Below the pieces are notes generated by a model. It was not told where the DNA came from and made no database searches. It saw nothing but the letters and a program-made list of their open reading frames with translations. From assembly GCA_010279815.1 (NCBI GenBank), contig QEOQ01000522.1:296182-360181 (forward strand): a stretch of DNA of 64,000 nt, written 5' to 3'. The position numbers and the translations under genes were made by a program. This DNA comes from Brachionus plicatilis. Lineage: Eukaryota > Rotifera > Eurotatoria > Ploima > Brachionidae. Position 1 is the stretch's first letter. Every line of letters begins with the position of its first letter. This document shows, one piece after another, positions 1 through 12,340 of the stretch.

Positions 1-54
1 TTAGACCGCCTAGCTGACCGGCCAAATGCCGCAAAAAACCGTCCGTGTAATGGA
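1..54. repeat. End of a CCG-rich TIR element, cut by the window start
   Basis: This stretch matches, in inverted orientation, the left end of the element at 44402-44815, sharing blocks such as GACCGCCTAGCTGACCGGCC and the ACACGGACGG block. Its high GC stands out in the AT-rich surroundings. Only one end lies in the window, so size and content are unknown. Confidence 0.75.
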
Positions 55-2205
55 CATCACTAAGAATTTTTTAAAAAAAAAAAATTTAAAAGTCCTGACT
101 TGGACTTGACTTGAGACTAGTGACTTTTAGACAACTCTGAATCTAACTGTGAAGATGTAGAAAAGATTTAGTAAAAAACCGTAATAAAGCATATTGAAGG
201 CTTTGAACATATCAAATCTGGTGAAAGAAGAAAAGGAAGTTATCTTGTTTAATTGTAAGGTTCGTGCGGTGCAAAACTTTAAAAAAAAAATTTTGGATTA
301 GGGGGGTCTGAAGTTAAGCAACCCACTCAAAAGTTGGTCCCATTTGAGTGTCTACAAGTCATCGAAAAGCATATAAAGCTTCATGAAGCAACATACCATC
401 TTATAGAGAAATGCATTTTCTACAGTTTGATGTGAATAGAAAAGGAAAAAAAAATTATTTGAAACGAATTTAGCCGAATTTGTCTAGTGAAAAGGTTTAA
501 AAATATTTGTTCTGTTTTCTAATTTCAGTATTTAATGTCAAAATTTTTTAAAAGTGAGTCTTTTTGTACGCTTCTAAAAGTCTTTAAAAAAAATATATAA
601 AAAAACTAAAACCTAAAAATTGTTCAGAATTTTCTCTGTATAGAAAAGTATATGTTGAGGGGTTAATAAAAAACTAGATCCAAAAAAATTGAAAAATTGC
701 TGATTTTTCGGCTAAATTCATTTCAAAAATTTATGTTAATATGAAAAATCAAAAAATGAGGTCTTTTTTATTCGATTTAGATAGTGTGGAAGATGACCTT
801 AGATGCTCATGCATGGAATATACTTGGTAAGTGTATTTTACTCAATAACTAAAACACCGAATTAACTCAAATTTTATCTCTTACTTCACAGTACAATACT
901 TTATTATATCTTAGTGTTAAAAATTGGATCTTCCCTGGTGCTCACCAATCTTTGACCAACCCGGTAAGTACATTTTTTGTGAGCTAAAAAATTTTTAACC
1001 AGGAAAAAATAAAAATAATGTAAAATATTAAAAATAAAATCAAATCAAATAGAAAAAATCTAATTTCGAGATCTTATGTGGTGTGATTTTTAAACTTTTT
1101 CGCTCAAATAAAATTCACCCTACTCTAGGGAAAAATCACTTGACCCTAATAAATAATTATTTACCTGTAAAAAAAAATCTAAAAAAAATTATTTACCTGT
1201 AAAAAATAATTAGTTTATTTCTAAAAATGCTAACTAATAAATGATTATGTATAAATTGCTAATTTAATGTAAAAAAATACTAACTTTATTTAAAAAATAA
1301 TAACTTTATTGTAAAAAAAATTCAATAAAAAATTATAAAATTTATTAATTTGAAAAATTTACATTAACAATTTCATTGCCTTACTAATGCTTTAGCATCA
1401 TTGGCTTTTCGACCACGTTTAGTCTTCGGTTCGATTAAAAAATTTTTTTTTTATTTGAAATTTCAACCAACTTTTCCAATACGGCTAATACTATTAAATG
1501 ATAACAAAAATAGTTTCTTAGATAATAGCTGCATGTACCAGCTGATGGTCAAAATCCTTATTAAGCTTACTATATAAGCCTTTTAATGATCAAGATTTCT
1601 ATTTTCTTATTATTTTTTTCAATAAACTTAGTATTTTTGTATATGTTTTTTTTTAGCAAGAAATTAATTATTCTAAAAAAACACAGTTTGTTCTTATTTA
1701 ATGCAATTTTTTTTTAACAATAAAGTTAGTATTTTATACATGCAACTAATTATTTTTTAGAGTGTACTAATTATCGTCCAAAACTCTTTAGGTTTTTTGT
1801 AAAACTTTCTTAACTTCTAATTAGCATCCAAATTTCCAGTGGCATTTTTTGAAAATAACTCTACTTGGATTTTACATCAGCTTAAGTTTCAGTCAAGTTA
1901 TATTTAGCACTAAATCAAACTTTTTTCTTTTCTTAATTATTTACTCTGATATATAAATAAAAGATATGTCAGAACTCTCAGGGAACCAAATAAAAACTTA
2001 AATTAAGTTTGTTTTTTTTTCACCAAATTTCAAAAAAATTTTTTCATTGAGTGTCTTTTCATTTATAAACAACTTATCTAAATTTTGTCTAAAAATTGAC
2101 TGATAATGTTTTTTTTTTTTATTTATTTTCTTTTTATAATTTACAGATTGTACTCATAATGAAATAGAAAACTATTAATAACTTTGTATATGTAAGTAGA
2201 TTTCA
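55..2205. other. AT-rich non-coding stretch
   Basis: No ORF or RNA gene can be supported. A block at about 90-140 (AAAAGTCC then GACTTGGACTTGACTT) recurs at 7538-7592 and is probably a repeat end. The rest is poly-A/T tracts. Confidence 0.6.
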
Positions 2206-2268
2206 ATGCATCTAGCTACCATAGATGTCTTCCTAGTAAGACGTCTCTGCAAGCATGCTTGCCGTAGC

Positions 2269-2310
<42 letters not shown>

Positions 2311-2311
2311 T
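2206..2311 (+). repeat. (TTA)n microsatellite with possible non-LTR retroelement tail
   Basis: A moderately GC-rich 70-bp segment ending in GCCGTAGCTTA runs directly into about twelve TTA/ATT units (2272-2311). LINEs elsewhere in this window also end in trinucleotide runs (24505-24535 and 26517-26534), so this may be a 3' tail. No coding part is attached. Confidence 0.45.
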
Positions 2312-4709
2312 TTAAATCTAGGTCTGAATGTTTTTAGCTTTCATTATTATTTTATTCAATCTCGAATTATCACTTATCTGAATTGTAATCTTTTACTTTT
2401 ATTTAAATTTTAAAATTTGACCAGAAACACTTCTTCTAAAAAAAATTTATTTTACATTGAAATTGATCTGTGGAAAAATTGAAGAGAAAAAAATAATCAA
2501 AAATACTCCATTAAATCGTATGATTTGCGTGAAAGAGTTTGCTCACGCTAAACAAACTTTCTTGAAGCTAAAATTCAAATGAAAACTTTTTTTAACAATG
2601 AGACTCTAGTCTCAAATCTACAATACATTATATTTTTGTTCTGAATTATTAGCTTTAAGGTAAAATGGCAAATTATTGTTCATATGCTAATTTTATAGTT
2701 AAAATAAACTTAAGTGATTCTCGCTTTGAAGCTAATAAAAAAAATATGCTGTTTTTACTAAAACTAGAGCGATTTTACAGGTTTACAATCTAACAATGAA
2801 CCTTCAAAAAAAAATTAGCCTCAGAATAAAAGTTTTATAATACAAAAGAACCATTAATAAAATATTTTTATTAATCTTTCATCAAATTTTTCATAAAAAT
2901 AAATTGGCGAAAAAATTAATTATAAGAAAGAATTGTTTTGGCTTAGAAGCTTTTTGTTATTTAGATAAACTATGCAATTGCGAGCATTTTTTTTTCGCAA
3001 AATTTGACTTACCTTAACCAATACTTGAAAATACCAAAAAAAATCTTTGGACTCAACAAAAAAAGCTTAACTTTTTTAAAATTATGTTTATTTTTTTGAA
3101 ATAATAAATATTAGAAGAATTTACCCTCTTTCCAATTCTTTTCAGAGTTTCCCAGTAACGCGATTTATTTTAAATAATTAGCATCGAAGAGCAAAATATG
3201 CGATTTATTTTTAGTCTAGCTTGAATAAAAGGAGTAATCTAAAAAATAAAAGCGTTCATTTAAAAATGTTAAATTAATTAAATAATTTATTCGAAATATT
3301 TTAAAATAATTTATTCGATTGAATTTAATCGATAGTTAATATTTAAATTCAAATGTAATAGAGTCAAATAAAATTAAAAATAAATTTGCCTGAATCTAGT
3401 TTTATATCTGGAAAAATCTATTTTTTCTTAAGTGAGTGAAAAACATTTAAACCATAAACGAATGTCTTTTAAAAATTAAATTATTGAAAATTTATAAATC
3501 GATTAAAATTAAGTTCGAAAATTCAAGATTCAAATTTTTTTTTTGTTGTCCACTTTTTTAAAGAACGATTTTTTCTTTGAAACCTGAGATCACTTGACCT
3601 AGAGAGTTCATGAACTTTCTATCTTGACTGAGCTCTACTTTGGCTAATTTATATTTTTTTTTTTTAGAAATTCTTAAATAGAGACGAAACTAACAAAGGT
3701 GTTTGAAAATTGGTCAAAAAAATTCTAAAAATATTAAAATAGATAAAAGCTTTATTTAATGTTTAAAAAATTCGAAAACGCTTGTGTTTATTCGTTCGAA
3801 GAGTTTAAAATGATCTTTAGAATCTTATGAATGAAATTTTTTTGCCACTTTTAGGTAAACGAAAACTAAATTTTTTAAAAAGCTAAGGTAAAATTTCGGG
3901 CAAAATCTTAAGTATTCACAGAGACTTTTGTTTAGAAAAAAAGAGTATTTTTTGAAAAATTAATTATATAAAAATAGAATTTTAGTTCTACTAGAAAATT
4001 TATAACCAGTTTTATTAGACTTTTGAAAAATTTAAACAAACTAAACGATAAAATTTTTGAATAAATTATTTTGAACATAAACACTCGAAAAACACTAATT
4101 TTGGCTGAAATTATTCCATGACGCCCCTAATGTCCTCGATTATTCGTTTGAGAAGGAAAATAACCAAAAAATTCTGTCAAATTTTTCCATAAAATATTAA
4201 ATTTAGAATGAAGTGAATTTTTTTCCTAATTTGCTCCATGTGGAACATAGGGTCATTGACACTCAAATTACCGCAATTTCATTTTTGAGTCTATTTTTCA
4301 ACATAACTCTGGCAATTATTTTATTTAAATTTTTTTTTTGTTGGCAAATTAATTCTCTTGATTTATTAATGAAAAAAGTAAAATTCAAAAAATAATTTTA
4401 ATTATATTCACGGTGTAATTTTTGACAAGTAATGTATTGACTAGACTGGCATTTATTTTTCTCTTACCATAGTCAATCAATTTTAGAACCAGGCTTGAGT
4501 AGAGAACGCATCCTTGACTTGAAAAGGAGGTTTCCGACAACTCTTCCATTCAAGACTTTGTTATATGATGATTATTAGAGCATATCTGAATCATATCTTG
4601 GATCATTGCATCCTCTTCCTCTTCTGAACCCTGCATCTTCTTCTCTAGGTACACCATCTAATGCCATATAATGCCTTTATAGCAAAACATGTCAAGATCA
4701 AGCTAAAAA
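2312..4709. other. AT-rich non-coding stretch
   Basis: Nothing recognisable. A 60-codon open frame at 4213-4395 is hydrophobic and low-complexity and is not credited. The part from about 4440 to 4709 is less AT-rich and could be degraded coding sequence (an acidic run on the minus strand near 4620), but no family is recognised. Confidence 0.5.
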
Positions 4710-4870
4710 GGCATCTTGAAGTTGATGATCAATTCAAAATATCATTTCAATTCGAAAAGTTTATCTTTAGATATTAAAACTTATTTTCAATTTTTTAGAT
4801 AATTGTAATGTAACATGCTTTACATGCAATGTAGATTTATAAAATAAGAAAAAATTGAAAAAACATTTGC
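4710..4870. mobile_element. Partial copy of the GGCATCTTGAAG hAT-type MITE
   Basis: It starts GGCATCTTGAAGTTGATGAT and follows the left arm of the full copies at 12341-12855, 34107-36009 and 34767-35273 through the conserved GTAACATGCTTTACATGCAA block. The right arm is not found, so this is a truncated or eroded copy. Confidence 0.75.
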
Positions 4871-5483
4871 TCATTTTGATTTTTTATCTGATTTTTATCA
4901 TTTTTTTATTTTTTTATATGTGTGTCTATTAAGTGAATGTCGATATTATAATGATTAAGTCATCAATATATTTAGAAAAAGACTATAAGGTAATTAATTA
5001 CGCCTAACAATAATTTATATTGACATTTATTTTGATAAAAGTAAAGATAAAATTAAAATGAGCTTATTTTAAAAAATTAACCTAAACGGGTCTCCCCGTT
5101 AGTGTTATCAACTGATAACATAAGATATTATCAAATATTGATCAACTGATTTTGTTATCAAAAGATTTCGTTACCTATAAATATAACATAATTCCATATT
5201 TGATAGCAAAATTATTTTCCTGATATCAAAATATGTTTTAATGGTATAATTTTTATGACATTAAAACCTGGTTTTTTAAATGTTGAGAGTATATGCTTAG
5301 TTGTAACTAGAAACAATTTGTTTTTCAATGTTGCAAATTTACTAAGCAAATTTTAAATATTTAAGAAAAAGAAGTATTAAAACCTGTAAATAAAATTTTG
5401 CTTAAATACTATAATCAATTTTTCAAAAAATGTTTACCAAAACTGATATTACTAAATCAAAATAATTACTCGTGTTCAATAAA
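4871..5483. other. AT-rich non-coding stretch
   Basis: No gene. Around 5100-5240 there are several scattered GTTATCA/TGATAAC words in both orientations, but no clean element boundary. Confidence 0.5.
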
Positions 5484-6085
5484 ATGTTCGATTATGGCCT
5501 AGTTTATCCGCCAAGAGCTTGTGCTAATTCAAGTTCTAAAAAATTTTGCAGAATCATGGCTCCATATTTACAAAAAAGGTGCGAACAAGCCAAAAACCAA
5601 TTGCTTGGCGTTGTAGCTCGTGCGGAAGATTCAAAACGGCTTAAAACGAGTCATTTTTATTCTCTTTTTAAAAAATCGCCATCTATTATATATTGCTATC
5701 GGCTTTATAGAATTTTGGGCATGTTAGCTAACCGTAGCAAAATTTATAAGTATGATCCAATTAAATCTCGAACAAAATATATGCGAAGAAATGGTTTGAA
5801 AATTATTTTACAGACTGAGACAAGTATGTAGCATTTGTTTAGATAAAGAGAATATTAAACTCGGACGTATAGGCAAAGTTGTCGGGATCGACGAATCTTT
5901 ATACTTTTTATCATTTATTTAATTTAAAATATTGTTTAGAAGGTGCTTGCACAAATAAAATAGAATGTTTATGACGAAGTTGTAAGGACATGAACGGCTG
6001 CACAAGTTATATTCATACATAGACCAATATGCATGGCACCACAACAATAATTACACCACTGATAGAAAAGAGCTTCCGACTTAAT
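5484..6085 (+). pseudogene. Merlin (IS1595/ISXO2-like) transposase fossil
   Basis: Read over three frames, this keeps the Merlin/ISXO2-like DDE transposase order. An N-terminal part has RTSHF-like and YRLYRILG segments (frame at 5472-5831). Next comes GRIGKVVGIDES (5862-5897), which fits the family motif around the first catalytic Asp, GG-P-G-K-V-V-E-I-D-E-S. After an internal deletion follows GACTNKIEC...RSCKDMNGCTS (5942-6010), fitting the H-TN-x-IES-x-W-R-x-K block. Last is YIDQYAWHH (6018-6044), fitting the terminal Y-x-D-E-F-x-W-R block. Stops and at least two frameshifts make it inactive. No terminal repeats were found around it. The family call rests on motif order seen by eye. Confidence 0.7.
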
Positions 6086-8335
6086 GCTGAAAGAGTTAAG
6101 TAAAAAATATAAACCTGGTCAAAAGGAAATTTATTTTCTGAATCTTATACAGTTGTTGAGAATTTTTCACAAGATTACATCTGATGAAAGATTATTTTAT
6201 CTTATGAAAAAGTCTGTAAATAAAAGTAATTTAATTTATTGCGAGGAACGAGCCAAGTCGAGACGAGCTTAATAACCAAACAAGACCGTTCGGTTTTGGA
6301 CTGAATCAATTTCATTTGAGGGGAAAGTAAGCAGAACTATTGGATAAGATTCGAATTGATTCGCAAAAAAACTAACATCTATTGAATGAAAATCCAATTA
6401 CAGAACATACAAATATCTTTTAACGTTTCGTTACTCGCATATCAAAAGCTCTGCTTCACTATCTTTTATATTAAATTTAGAATTATGGAGTTTAATAATT
6501 ATTCTTTTTCTCTCCATTCAAATCAATGGCTTAAAAAATATAATAAAACAAATGTATTCGATTCAATACAACAAGAGGAAAATCGAAGCCCATATCAATA
6601 CATTACAATGTTAATTGTCAAATTCAAAAACGAATGCAATAATTTTTAGGACATTCGTGAGAATAATGAATGTGCTAAGAAATTAAATGAATATTTGGTG
6701 TAATTTTTATCTACAAAGATGAAAATTAAAAAATGAAGAATCTCAAGATAAGCATAAACCTTCAAATAATCGTCGATTATAATAATAAATTAACTCCAAC
6801 CGAACAATCCCGAAAAATGGCAGATTCGACAATTCAACAATCGTTAAAATCAAGAAACGACCAAAAAAGCATCTGAGTAATTGCCTCTTATTAGAAAGTG
6901 TCAAACCAATAAATGGATGACCCAAACAAGGAAAAATTTTTTGTATCACTTGCCCGTGAGTATAATATAATTTATATACCAGCTCTGTTAGATGGCTTGT
7001 AGATTTATTTTAAATAAAAAATTTAAACAAATAAATAAAATCAATAAAGTTTTCACCATCAACTTTCAATATTCAAAAGCGGCATCTTTTAAATATTATT
7101 AAATTGCTTTGTTTTCAAGATTTTATATTTTTTTACGTAGCTGTCTTTAGGCATTATATCCCCTTTTCATTTGAAAATTAGTCTTTTATAAAAGGGTAAA
7201 TTTGTAAAAAATATTTATTTTAATTGAAAACTTAGCATTTCAAAGCTAAAATTAATAAATAAAATAAAGTAACATAAAATATTAAAAATGAATCTCAAGT
7301 TTTTTGTTTATGCTGTGTTTATGAGTTTCATGCTTTCTCCTTCATAATTTCATTTGTCTGGATGGTATTTCAAACAAAGTTTAAAGTATTTGTTTCTTAT
7401 TTTTGCAAATGCAAAATTTTCTTTTAATTCTAAGATTTCTGAACAATTGTCACCAGCAGATAGTTTGATTTTTAATTTCGATCATAATGATTTCCTCCTT
7501 ACCTTTTACTCTGATTTAGCTCAGAATATGAAAAAAAAAAGTCCGGACTTGGACTTGACTTCGGACTTGTAACTTTTAAAAAAACTCTGAAATTCATGTC
7601 AATAATCTGATATTGTTTAAATTTTTTTTGTTCATCTTTGATTTTTGCTCTACCAAATACAGTTTATTAAGAAACTTCTTTTTTTTATGTTTGTTTTCCC
7701 ATTTTCTTTGTATAATCTCATTTTTTATTGCTTTCCTATTTGCGTTTCCTATTTGGTAAAGGGCTCATTCTATTTTCGTAGTTCTAGCGTTTTTTACTTA
7801 TACCATATTTGATTATTGTTTTTTTTTTTGCATCTTCCAAAGATTTCATTTTGAAATTGCCATTTTCTAAATTCTGTTGAAACTCAAAATCTTCGTATTG
7901 AATAATTAATATATTTTTACTATTTTATATCTAGGCCTAAGATTATAAGAATTTATTGGTTTTACGAAATCCCTTTAGGTGTCGTTGCCAAATCTGACAT
8001 GTTTTTTACTTTCTTTTGCAGTGGTGTTTCTTTTATAAAATGCTTTTTGACACTTTAATAGTTTCACTATAAGTTGGCAATAGAATCACCAGCTTGTATT
8101 GAAGCAAATTCTCAAAATACAATATGGCTAAATTTACCTCTCGAATCGAAAAAGAAAATTTATTTTGAGGCAATAAACAAATTAACAAAAAAGACAGTCC
8201 CAGATTATTTCGATAGACAGATAGAAGTTCTATGGAATTATGATAAAATAGATATAAAGAATTTGATTAACTGGTCCAAAACATTCCTTTCAACATAAGA
8301 AAAAAAGAGCCTTCTAGTTTTAATAAATAAATAAA
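6086..8335. other. AT-rich stretch with unassigned short ORFs
   Basis: Open frames of 60-90 codons (6084-6272 +, 6386-6649 +, 6743-6949 -, 7354-7572 +, 8074-8298 +) have no recognisable domain, and two of them overlap low-complexity DNA. The 8074-8298 frame lies just upstream of the gypsy RT fragment and might be eroded polyprotein; that is a guess from position only. The block at 7538-7592 repeats 90-140. Confidence 0.4.
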
Positions 8336-8379
8336 AAAATGTCCTTTCAGAAGGAGAAGGAGACATCGGATCCTGCGAT

Positions 8380-8640
8380 AAAAACAAGTTCAAAATGGAT
8401 ACAGGAAACAAGAGACCGATAAAACAAAGAGCCTATAGAGTACCTTATGCAAAGCAGGAATTAATTGATAGAATGGTAAATGGCATGCTACAACAAGGAA
8501 TATTATCGAAATTAAAAAGTCAATGGGCATCACCAATTGTTTTCGTAAAAAAATGATGGTTCGGAAAGATTTTGCATTGAATTAGAAAACTCAATTCTGT
8601 TACCATAAAAGACAAATATGCTTCTATTTGGTTCTTTTTA
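8380..8640 (+). pseudogene. Ty3/gypsy reverse transcriptase fragment
   Basis: One frame reads a PIKQRAYRVPYAKQE segment, then ML-QQGIL...SQWASPIVFVKK. This is the N-terminal part of a Ty3/gypsy reverse transcriptase (R-P-Y-R-x-P ... G-I-I-x-x-S-x-S-P-W-A-S-P-V-V-L-V-K-K). A stop follows at about 8553, and the next segment (SVTIKDKYAS, near 8595) matches the following family block in another frame. The catalytic part is missing. It is unrelated in position to the element at 57 kb. Confidence 0.8.
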
Positions 8641-8654
8641 CGATTAATGGGCAA

Positions 8655-8880
8655 AATGTTCCCCCGATACATAATATTTTCTATTAAAATCAATAATAGC
8701 TCCCTGACTTAAAAGTATATCAGTGCTAAGAAGAAGATTTGTTGCTAAATTAACGATAACTTCACACTTCTAAATAAAACTTATAATATAATAATTAGCT
8801 TCCAAAGCTAATTTTTGCATTAGCTCGTTGCAGTAAGCCGGGATCCAATTGCTGTCGACGTTTTGTTTCAATGGCTTCGA
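8655..8880 (-). pseudogene. Retropepsin fragment, antisense to the RT fragment
   Basis: On the minus strand a frame reads NLATNLLLSTDILLSQGA then IIDF. This resembles the C-terminal half of an LTR-element aspartic protease (L-L-G-x-D-F-L then G-A-x-I-D-F). It lies next to a plus-strand RT fragment in the opposite orientation, so the locus is rearranged or built of two elements. Stops break both sides. Confidence 0.5.
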
Positions 8881-10480
8881 ATTTAATTTTTTGCTAAATG
8901 AGAGCTTATCATTGCTTTTGCGGCTACCCTATCTAAAGTGGCTAAGATTCTTGTTCTAATGATTTTGATTTTTGCATAAGTTGTAGTGATGTGATTGTGA
9001 AGGTTTAAACTTGAGTGAAAGAGCTATGGGAGACCCCACAGACTTCCAATGCCGTTAAATTTTTGTTTTTGTTTTGATGGGGATAGCTAAAAGTGTTTCT
9101 TTACCTTAGGAAACAATTTTGATATATGTCCCTCTTTTGGTAAACGTTACATTTTCTTTGGGGTGACAGTGTTCTACTAAATTTTATATTTTTTAACAAA
9201 AATAATTAATATTTTAAATAATTCAAACTTAGTTAATTCAAGAATTCAAATTCATAGCTTCTATTTATTAATTCATTCAAACAAAAATGATTTTATTTTT
9301 CTAATTAAATAAATTAAAATTTTTAAATCATCATTAATTTCATTGTTCTAAAAAGTGTTAAGACCCAAACCACTACATTATTGTTATAATTTCATATTCC
9401 ATTAAACAAATTTCTAACAAAATTGAATTGTTTATTTATTTCTTGGCTTAAATCCCTCAAGTCAAAATTCAAAACTTTACACAAGGAAGTTTTTATTAAA
9501 ATCAATTAAAAAATTTAATCCTATTAAAGTTAAAATAAAGGGATATTTAAAATTTTATATATGAAAATATATTTGATGTAAAATTTTAAGTAATTGCTTA
9601 GGAAAAAATAAATTTTTCCTAATTTTGAAAAAAAAATACTACATTTAATATTTTGATCATTTGATCTTAATCACATACTTCAATTTTCCAGAAATTATAA
9701 GTTTCAACGATCTTTGAATAAATAAAAATGCAAAAAATAAATAGTCTACAATTCTTTTACCACAAAATACTCAAAATAACATTTTTAAATTTATTTAACG
9801 TCTCTTTACTCACATATTTAAAGCTCTGCTTCGTGTATCTTACTAGTATATTCTGTTATTCATTTAAATCCTAACCTTAATTAATTTTCAATAAATTCTC
9901 TCAATTCAACAACTTTTACTAAGACTTTGTAGTTAGGATTGATGGAATCAAAAATTTAAACTAGATAAAACTTAATACAGAAGTGGTGTGTTGAGAAATC
10001 AAAAAAAAGTACTAAAAAGAATGTCTTTTACTGTAAGAATTACTTTTTCAAATTTGTGTGTCGAAACTTTGATAATCTCGAAGTCAAAGCAAAATATTTA
10101 AAATCTTAGTTTATTTTCAAGAATGATAAAATTGAATTTCAAGATTGTCAAAAAATTTTTTGATTTTTTTAGATAATGCGCTATAAAAAAGTACTAAATG
10201 ATTAAAAATCTTAATTCATTAGATTTGTTACTGAGGTGAGATCATCTATCTTTTTTTTGCCTGATCATTTAATAGATATTGCTTAATAATTAAAGTGTTA
10301 TCTGCATTTTTCAAGTCGAATAACAGTAAAAAATATTTACTTTATTATTTTATTATAATTTTTTATTTAATTTTTTAATTAAGGGTTAATTATTAATTTT
10401 GGTTATTCTTTTTCTTGATTTTACATTTTTCTCAAAAAAAAGAAAAATAATTAAAAGTTATTTACACTTTAAAAGTGTAA
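8881..10480. other. AT-rich non-coding stretch
   Basis: No gene or element boundary is visible. From 8880 to 9180 the composition is a little less AT-rich and may be old retroelement sequence. Confidence 0.5.
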
Positions 10481-10482
10481 TG

Positions 10483-10650
10483 CTAATAATAGTATTGAAC
10501 AGGTGTACAACAACAGCATTTCTTGGATCGTTTGCAACAGGATCGTTTAGGTCTGCACGGTTCACATACAGGTGTGCAAACAGGTACACACACCGGCTCA
10601 CAAACTGGTGTGTAACAGCATTCATCGCTTCTGGACGATCTGGAACCCAT
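10483..10650 (-). CDS. Small cysteine-rich protein, 55 residues
   Basis: ATG at 10650, TAG at 10483-10485. The protein has 13 cysteines in 55 residues. It has an MGSRSSRSDE head, four spaced PVC units (YTPVCEPVCVPVCTPVCEPC), a basic CRPKRSCCKRSKK segment, a CCCC cluster and a VQYYY tail. There is no signal peptide or membrane segment. The tandem proline-valine-cysteine pattern and the compact GC-richer island in AT-rich DNA argue for real coding. A longer open frame on the same strand (10458-10715) is a frame shadow lacking this pattern. A TATA box lies 86 bp upstream. Low-complexity Cys-rich proteins of this look occur among structural and sperm proteins and metal binders, but no family is recognised and the function is unknown. 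A short 5' intron ending at about 10688 (TTTATTTTAG) is possible. Confidence 0.6.
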   Translation of the reverse strand: MGSRSSRSDECCYTPVCEPVCVPVCTPVCEPCRPKRSCCKRSKKCCCCTPVQYYY

Positions 10651-10727
10651 AGTGTTGGCAAATTCAGGAAGAATTGGAAAGTTAAATCTAAAATAAATAT
10701 TTTGTTAAAACACAATTATCAGCTGCT

Positions 10728-10736
10728 CTTTTTATA
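10728..10736 (-). promoter_or_regulatory. TATA box of the cysteine-rich ORF
   Basis: TATAAAAAG on the minus strand, followed by a GC-richer GAGCAGCTG stretch and placed 86 bp before the ATG at 10650. Transcription would start near 10705. This is the normal spacing for a TATA-dependent promoter with a short 5' UTR. Confidence 0.5.
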
Positions 10737-11284
10737 GCACTTAATTGTATCATTAATTTATCATTTAATCTGTAAAATTGTTGCTTTGTTTGTTTTTATG
10801 ATAGGTTTAAAAATTTAAAACACACAAAATTCTATTCAAAAAATTTCTAAACTTGAATATTTTAGGTGTTTAGATGTCAAAAATTCATTTGAATTGAATA
10901 AACTTGTTGACAAAGAATACAGAGACACAAATAATCAATCGATATTAAACAAAAGATGCTCAAAAATTTCAACAATTTAAAGATAAATTCTTTCACTGGT
11001 TTGCTTTAATTTATTTTTATTTTTCTTAAAATTTAAAGTGAATAATTTTTTATTTTTGTTTTTTAAACAGATTCTTAGTTCAGCAAAGGCTCCTTAAATT
11101 TACATTAAAAAAATAAAAAAAAATTTCAAAAATAAATAATAAGTTTTTTTAATATTAACATAGTAACTCTATCAAAAATCATTTGATTTTTAAAGAAAAT
11201 ATAGATCATAAAGTAAATAAAAATTATCAATTTAAATGAATACGACGGAACAAAGATTTGTTTGATTGCAGAGTTCTATTTAGG
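10737..11284. other. AT-rich non-coding stretch
   Basis: Nothing recognisable. Confidence 0.5.
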
Positions 11285-11530
11285 AGAAGTAACGGCATAG
11301 TGAAATTTTAGTAAAAAAATTAGAGTACAAAAAGTAAAAACTTTCTAATTTTTTTTCTAATTGTGCAAAAATGGTTCTTTAAAGAGTACAATATTGTACA
11401 AATTTGTAGAAAAGAATTCCAAGCTCTCAGAGCTTGGCAGAGCAGAGTTTTAATGCAAATTTCGCTCCCTACTTGAGACTTATGTACCTGGACAAATTGC
11501 ACATTATTTTGAAGCTTAACATTCAAGGAT
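11285..11530. repeat. MITE-like repeat, related to 13395-13460 and 17625-18135
   Basis: It begins CGGCATAGTGAAATTTTAGTA, close to the left end of the repeat at 17625 (CGGCATTGTGAAATTTGGTA). It also contains a block GTGCAAAAATGGTTCTTTAA followed by GAGTACAATATTGTACAAAT, which recurs inverted at 13405-13460. Boundaries and target duplication are not clear. The 68-codon minus-strand frame here is not credited. Confidence 0.5.
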
Positions 11531-11940
11531 TACAGTCATATATTTCTTATCAAAAAGTGAGGTGGGGGCTATGAGTAATAGCGTTTCAAAGATACCCAGA
11601 TTTTAGTTATAGATTATTAGAATATCGCATTAAATAAAGGACCTAAAATCGGAATATTTTTTTTTAATTTACAATTTAAAATTTTCTCTTTTATCAGAAA
11701 ATATTAATATTAAATTAAAATCTGATTTGTATCTATAAAGCATATTTTATGGCAAAAAGGGTATTTTATATTTTATTTTTAAACTTTCAAACAGTCCCCA
11801 TTTTTTTTTTGATGATTAATTCAAAAAAAAATTCCTCAACATTTTCTCTATAAGTTATGATAGATTATTTTCATAAACATAAATCCAAAAGGGTCTATAA
11901 AAGGGACAAAAATATTAAAATATTTAGATTTTAAAAATAT

Positions 11941-12332
11941 TTATTCCAAATAATAAAAACAAAAGTCAAACGAATTTATTATTGGGCTTTCAATAATTTT
12001 ACTATTATTTACATCATCTATCTGAAAAAATTGGTTACACAAATAGAAAATCCCTTTGAAATGGTTACGACTTGATTTAAAATTGCAACAAAGGAATCTA
12101 TTAGATTCACTTTCAATTTTTAAATTTAGAGGCACTTCATTTAAGTTAATTTTTTGTTCATGATGGGTATCTATCAGTAAAAATGGAGGAATATTTTGAA
12201 ATTGACTAATAATTTTATGAACAATACCAATACCAAAACAGAAATTGCATTGAGACTGATTCTGCAACATTATCACTTAAAATTTGACTCAATGGACCAA
12301 CTCGATCACCTCTTCTGTTACATGAAATACAT
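11941..12332 (-). pseudogene. Transposon-associated peptidase-like fossil (C19/USP-like), interrupted
   Basis: The minus-strand frame 12276-11941 encodes a CNFC pair, then PPFLLIDTH, an L-N-E-V-P-L block, and RNHFKGIFYL...QFFQIDDV. The order C-x-x-C, P-x-F-L, N-H-F/Y-x-(G/A)-x-(I/V) and F-x-x-x-D-D resembles the tail of ubiquitin-hydrolase-like domains carried by several animal DNA transposons. An upstream part in another frame continues to about 12333, where a MITE begins; the pre-insertion sequence resumes at 12864. The catalytic Cys is not visible. The family is suggested by motif order only. Confidence 0.4.
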
Positions 12333-12340
12333 TTTCTTAC

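Noticed and set aside
2272..2311. Telomere-like TTA repeat
   Set aside because: A simple trinucleotide run of the kind found at LINE tails in this window, with no terminal structure.
10399..10737. 112-codon plus-strand frame
   Set aside because: It is antisense to the Cys-rich ORF and starts in poly-A/T. The minus-strand frame with PVC repeats and TATA box is the better reading.
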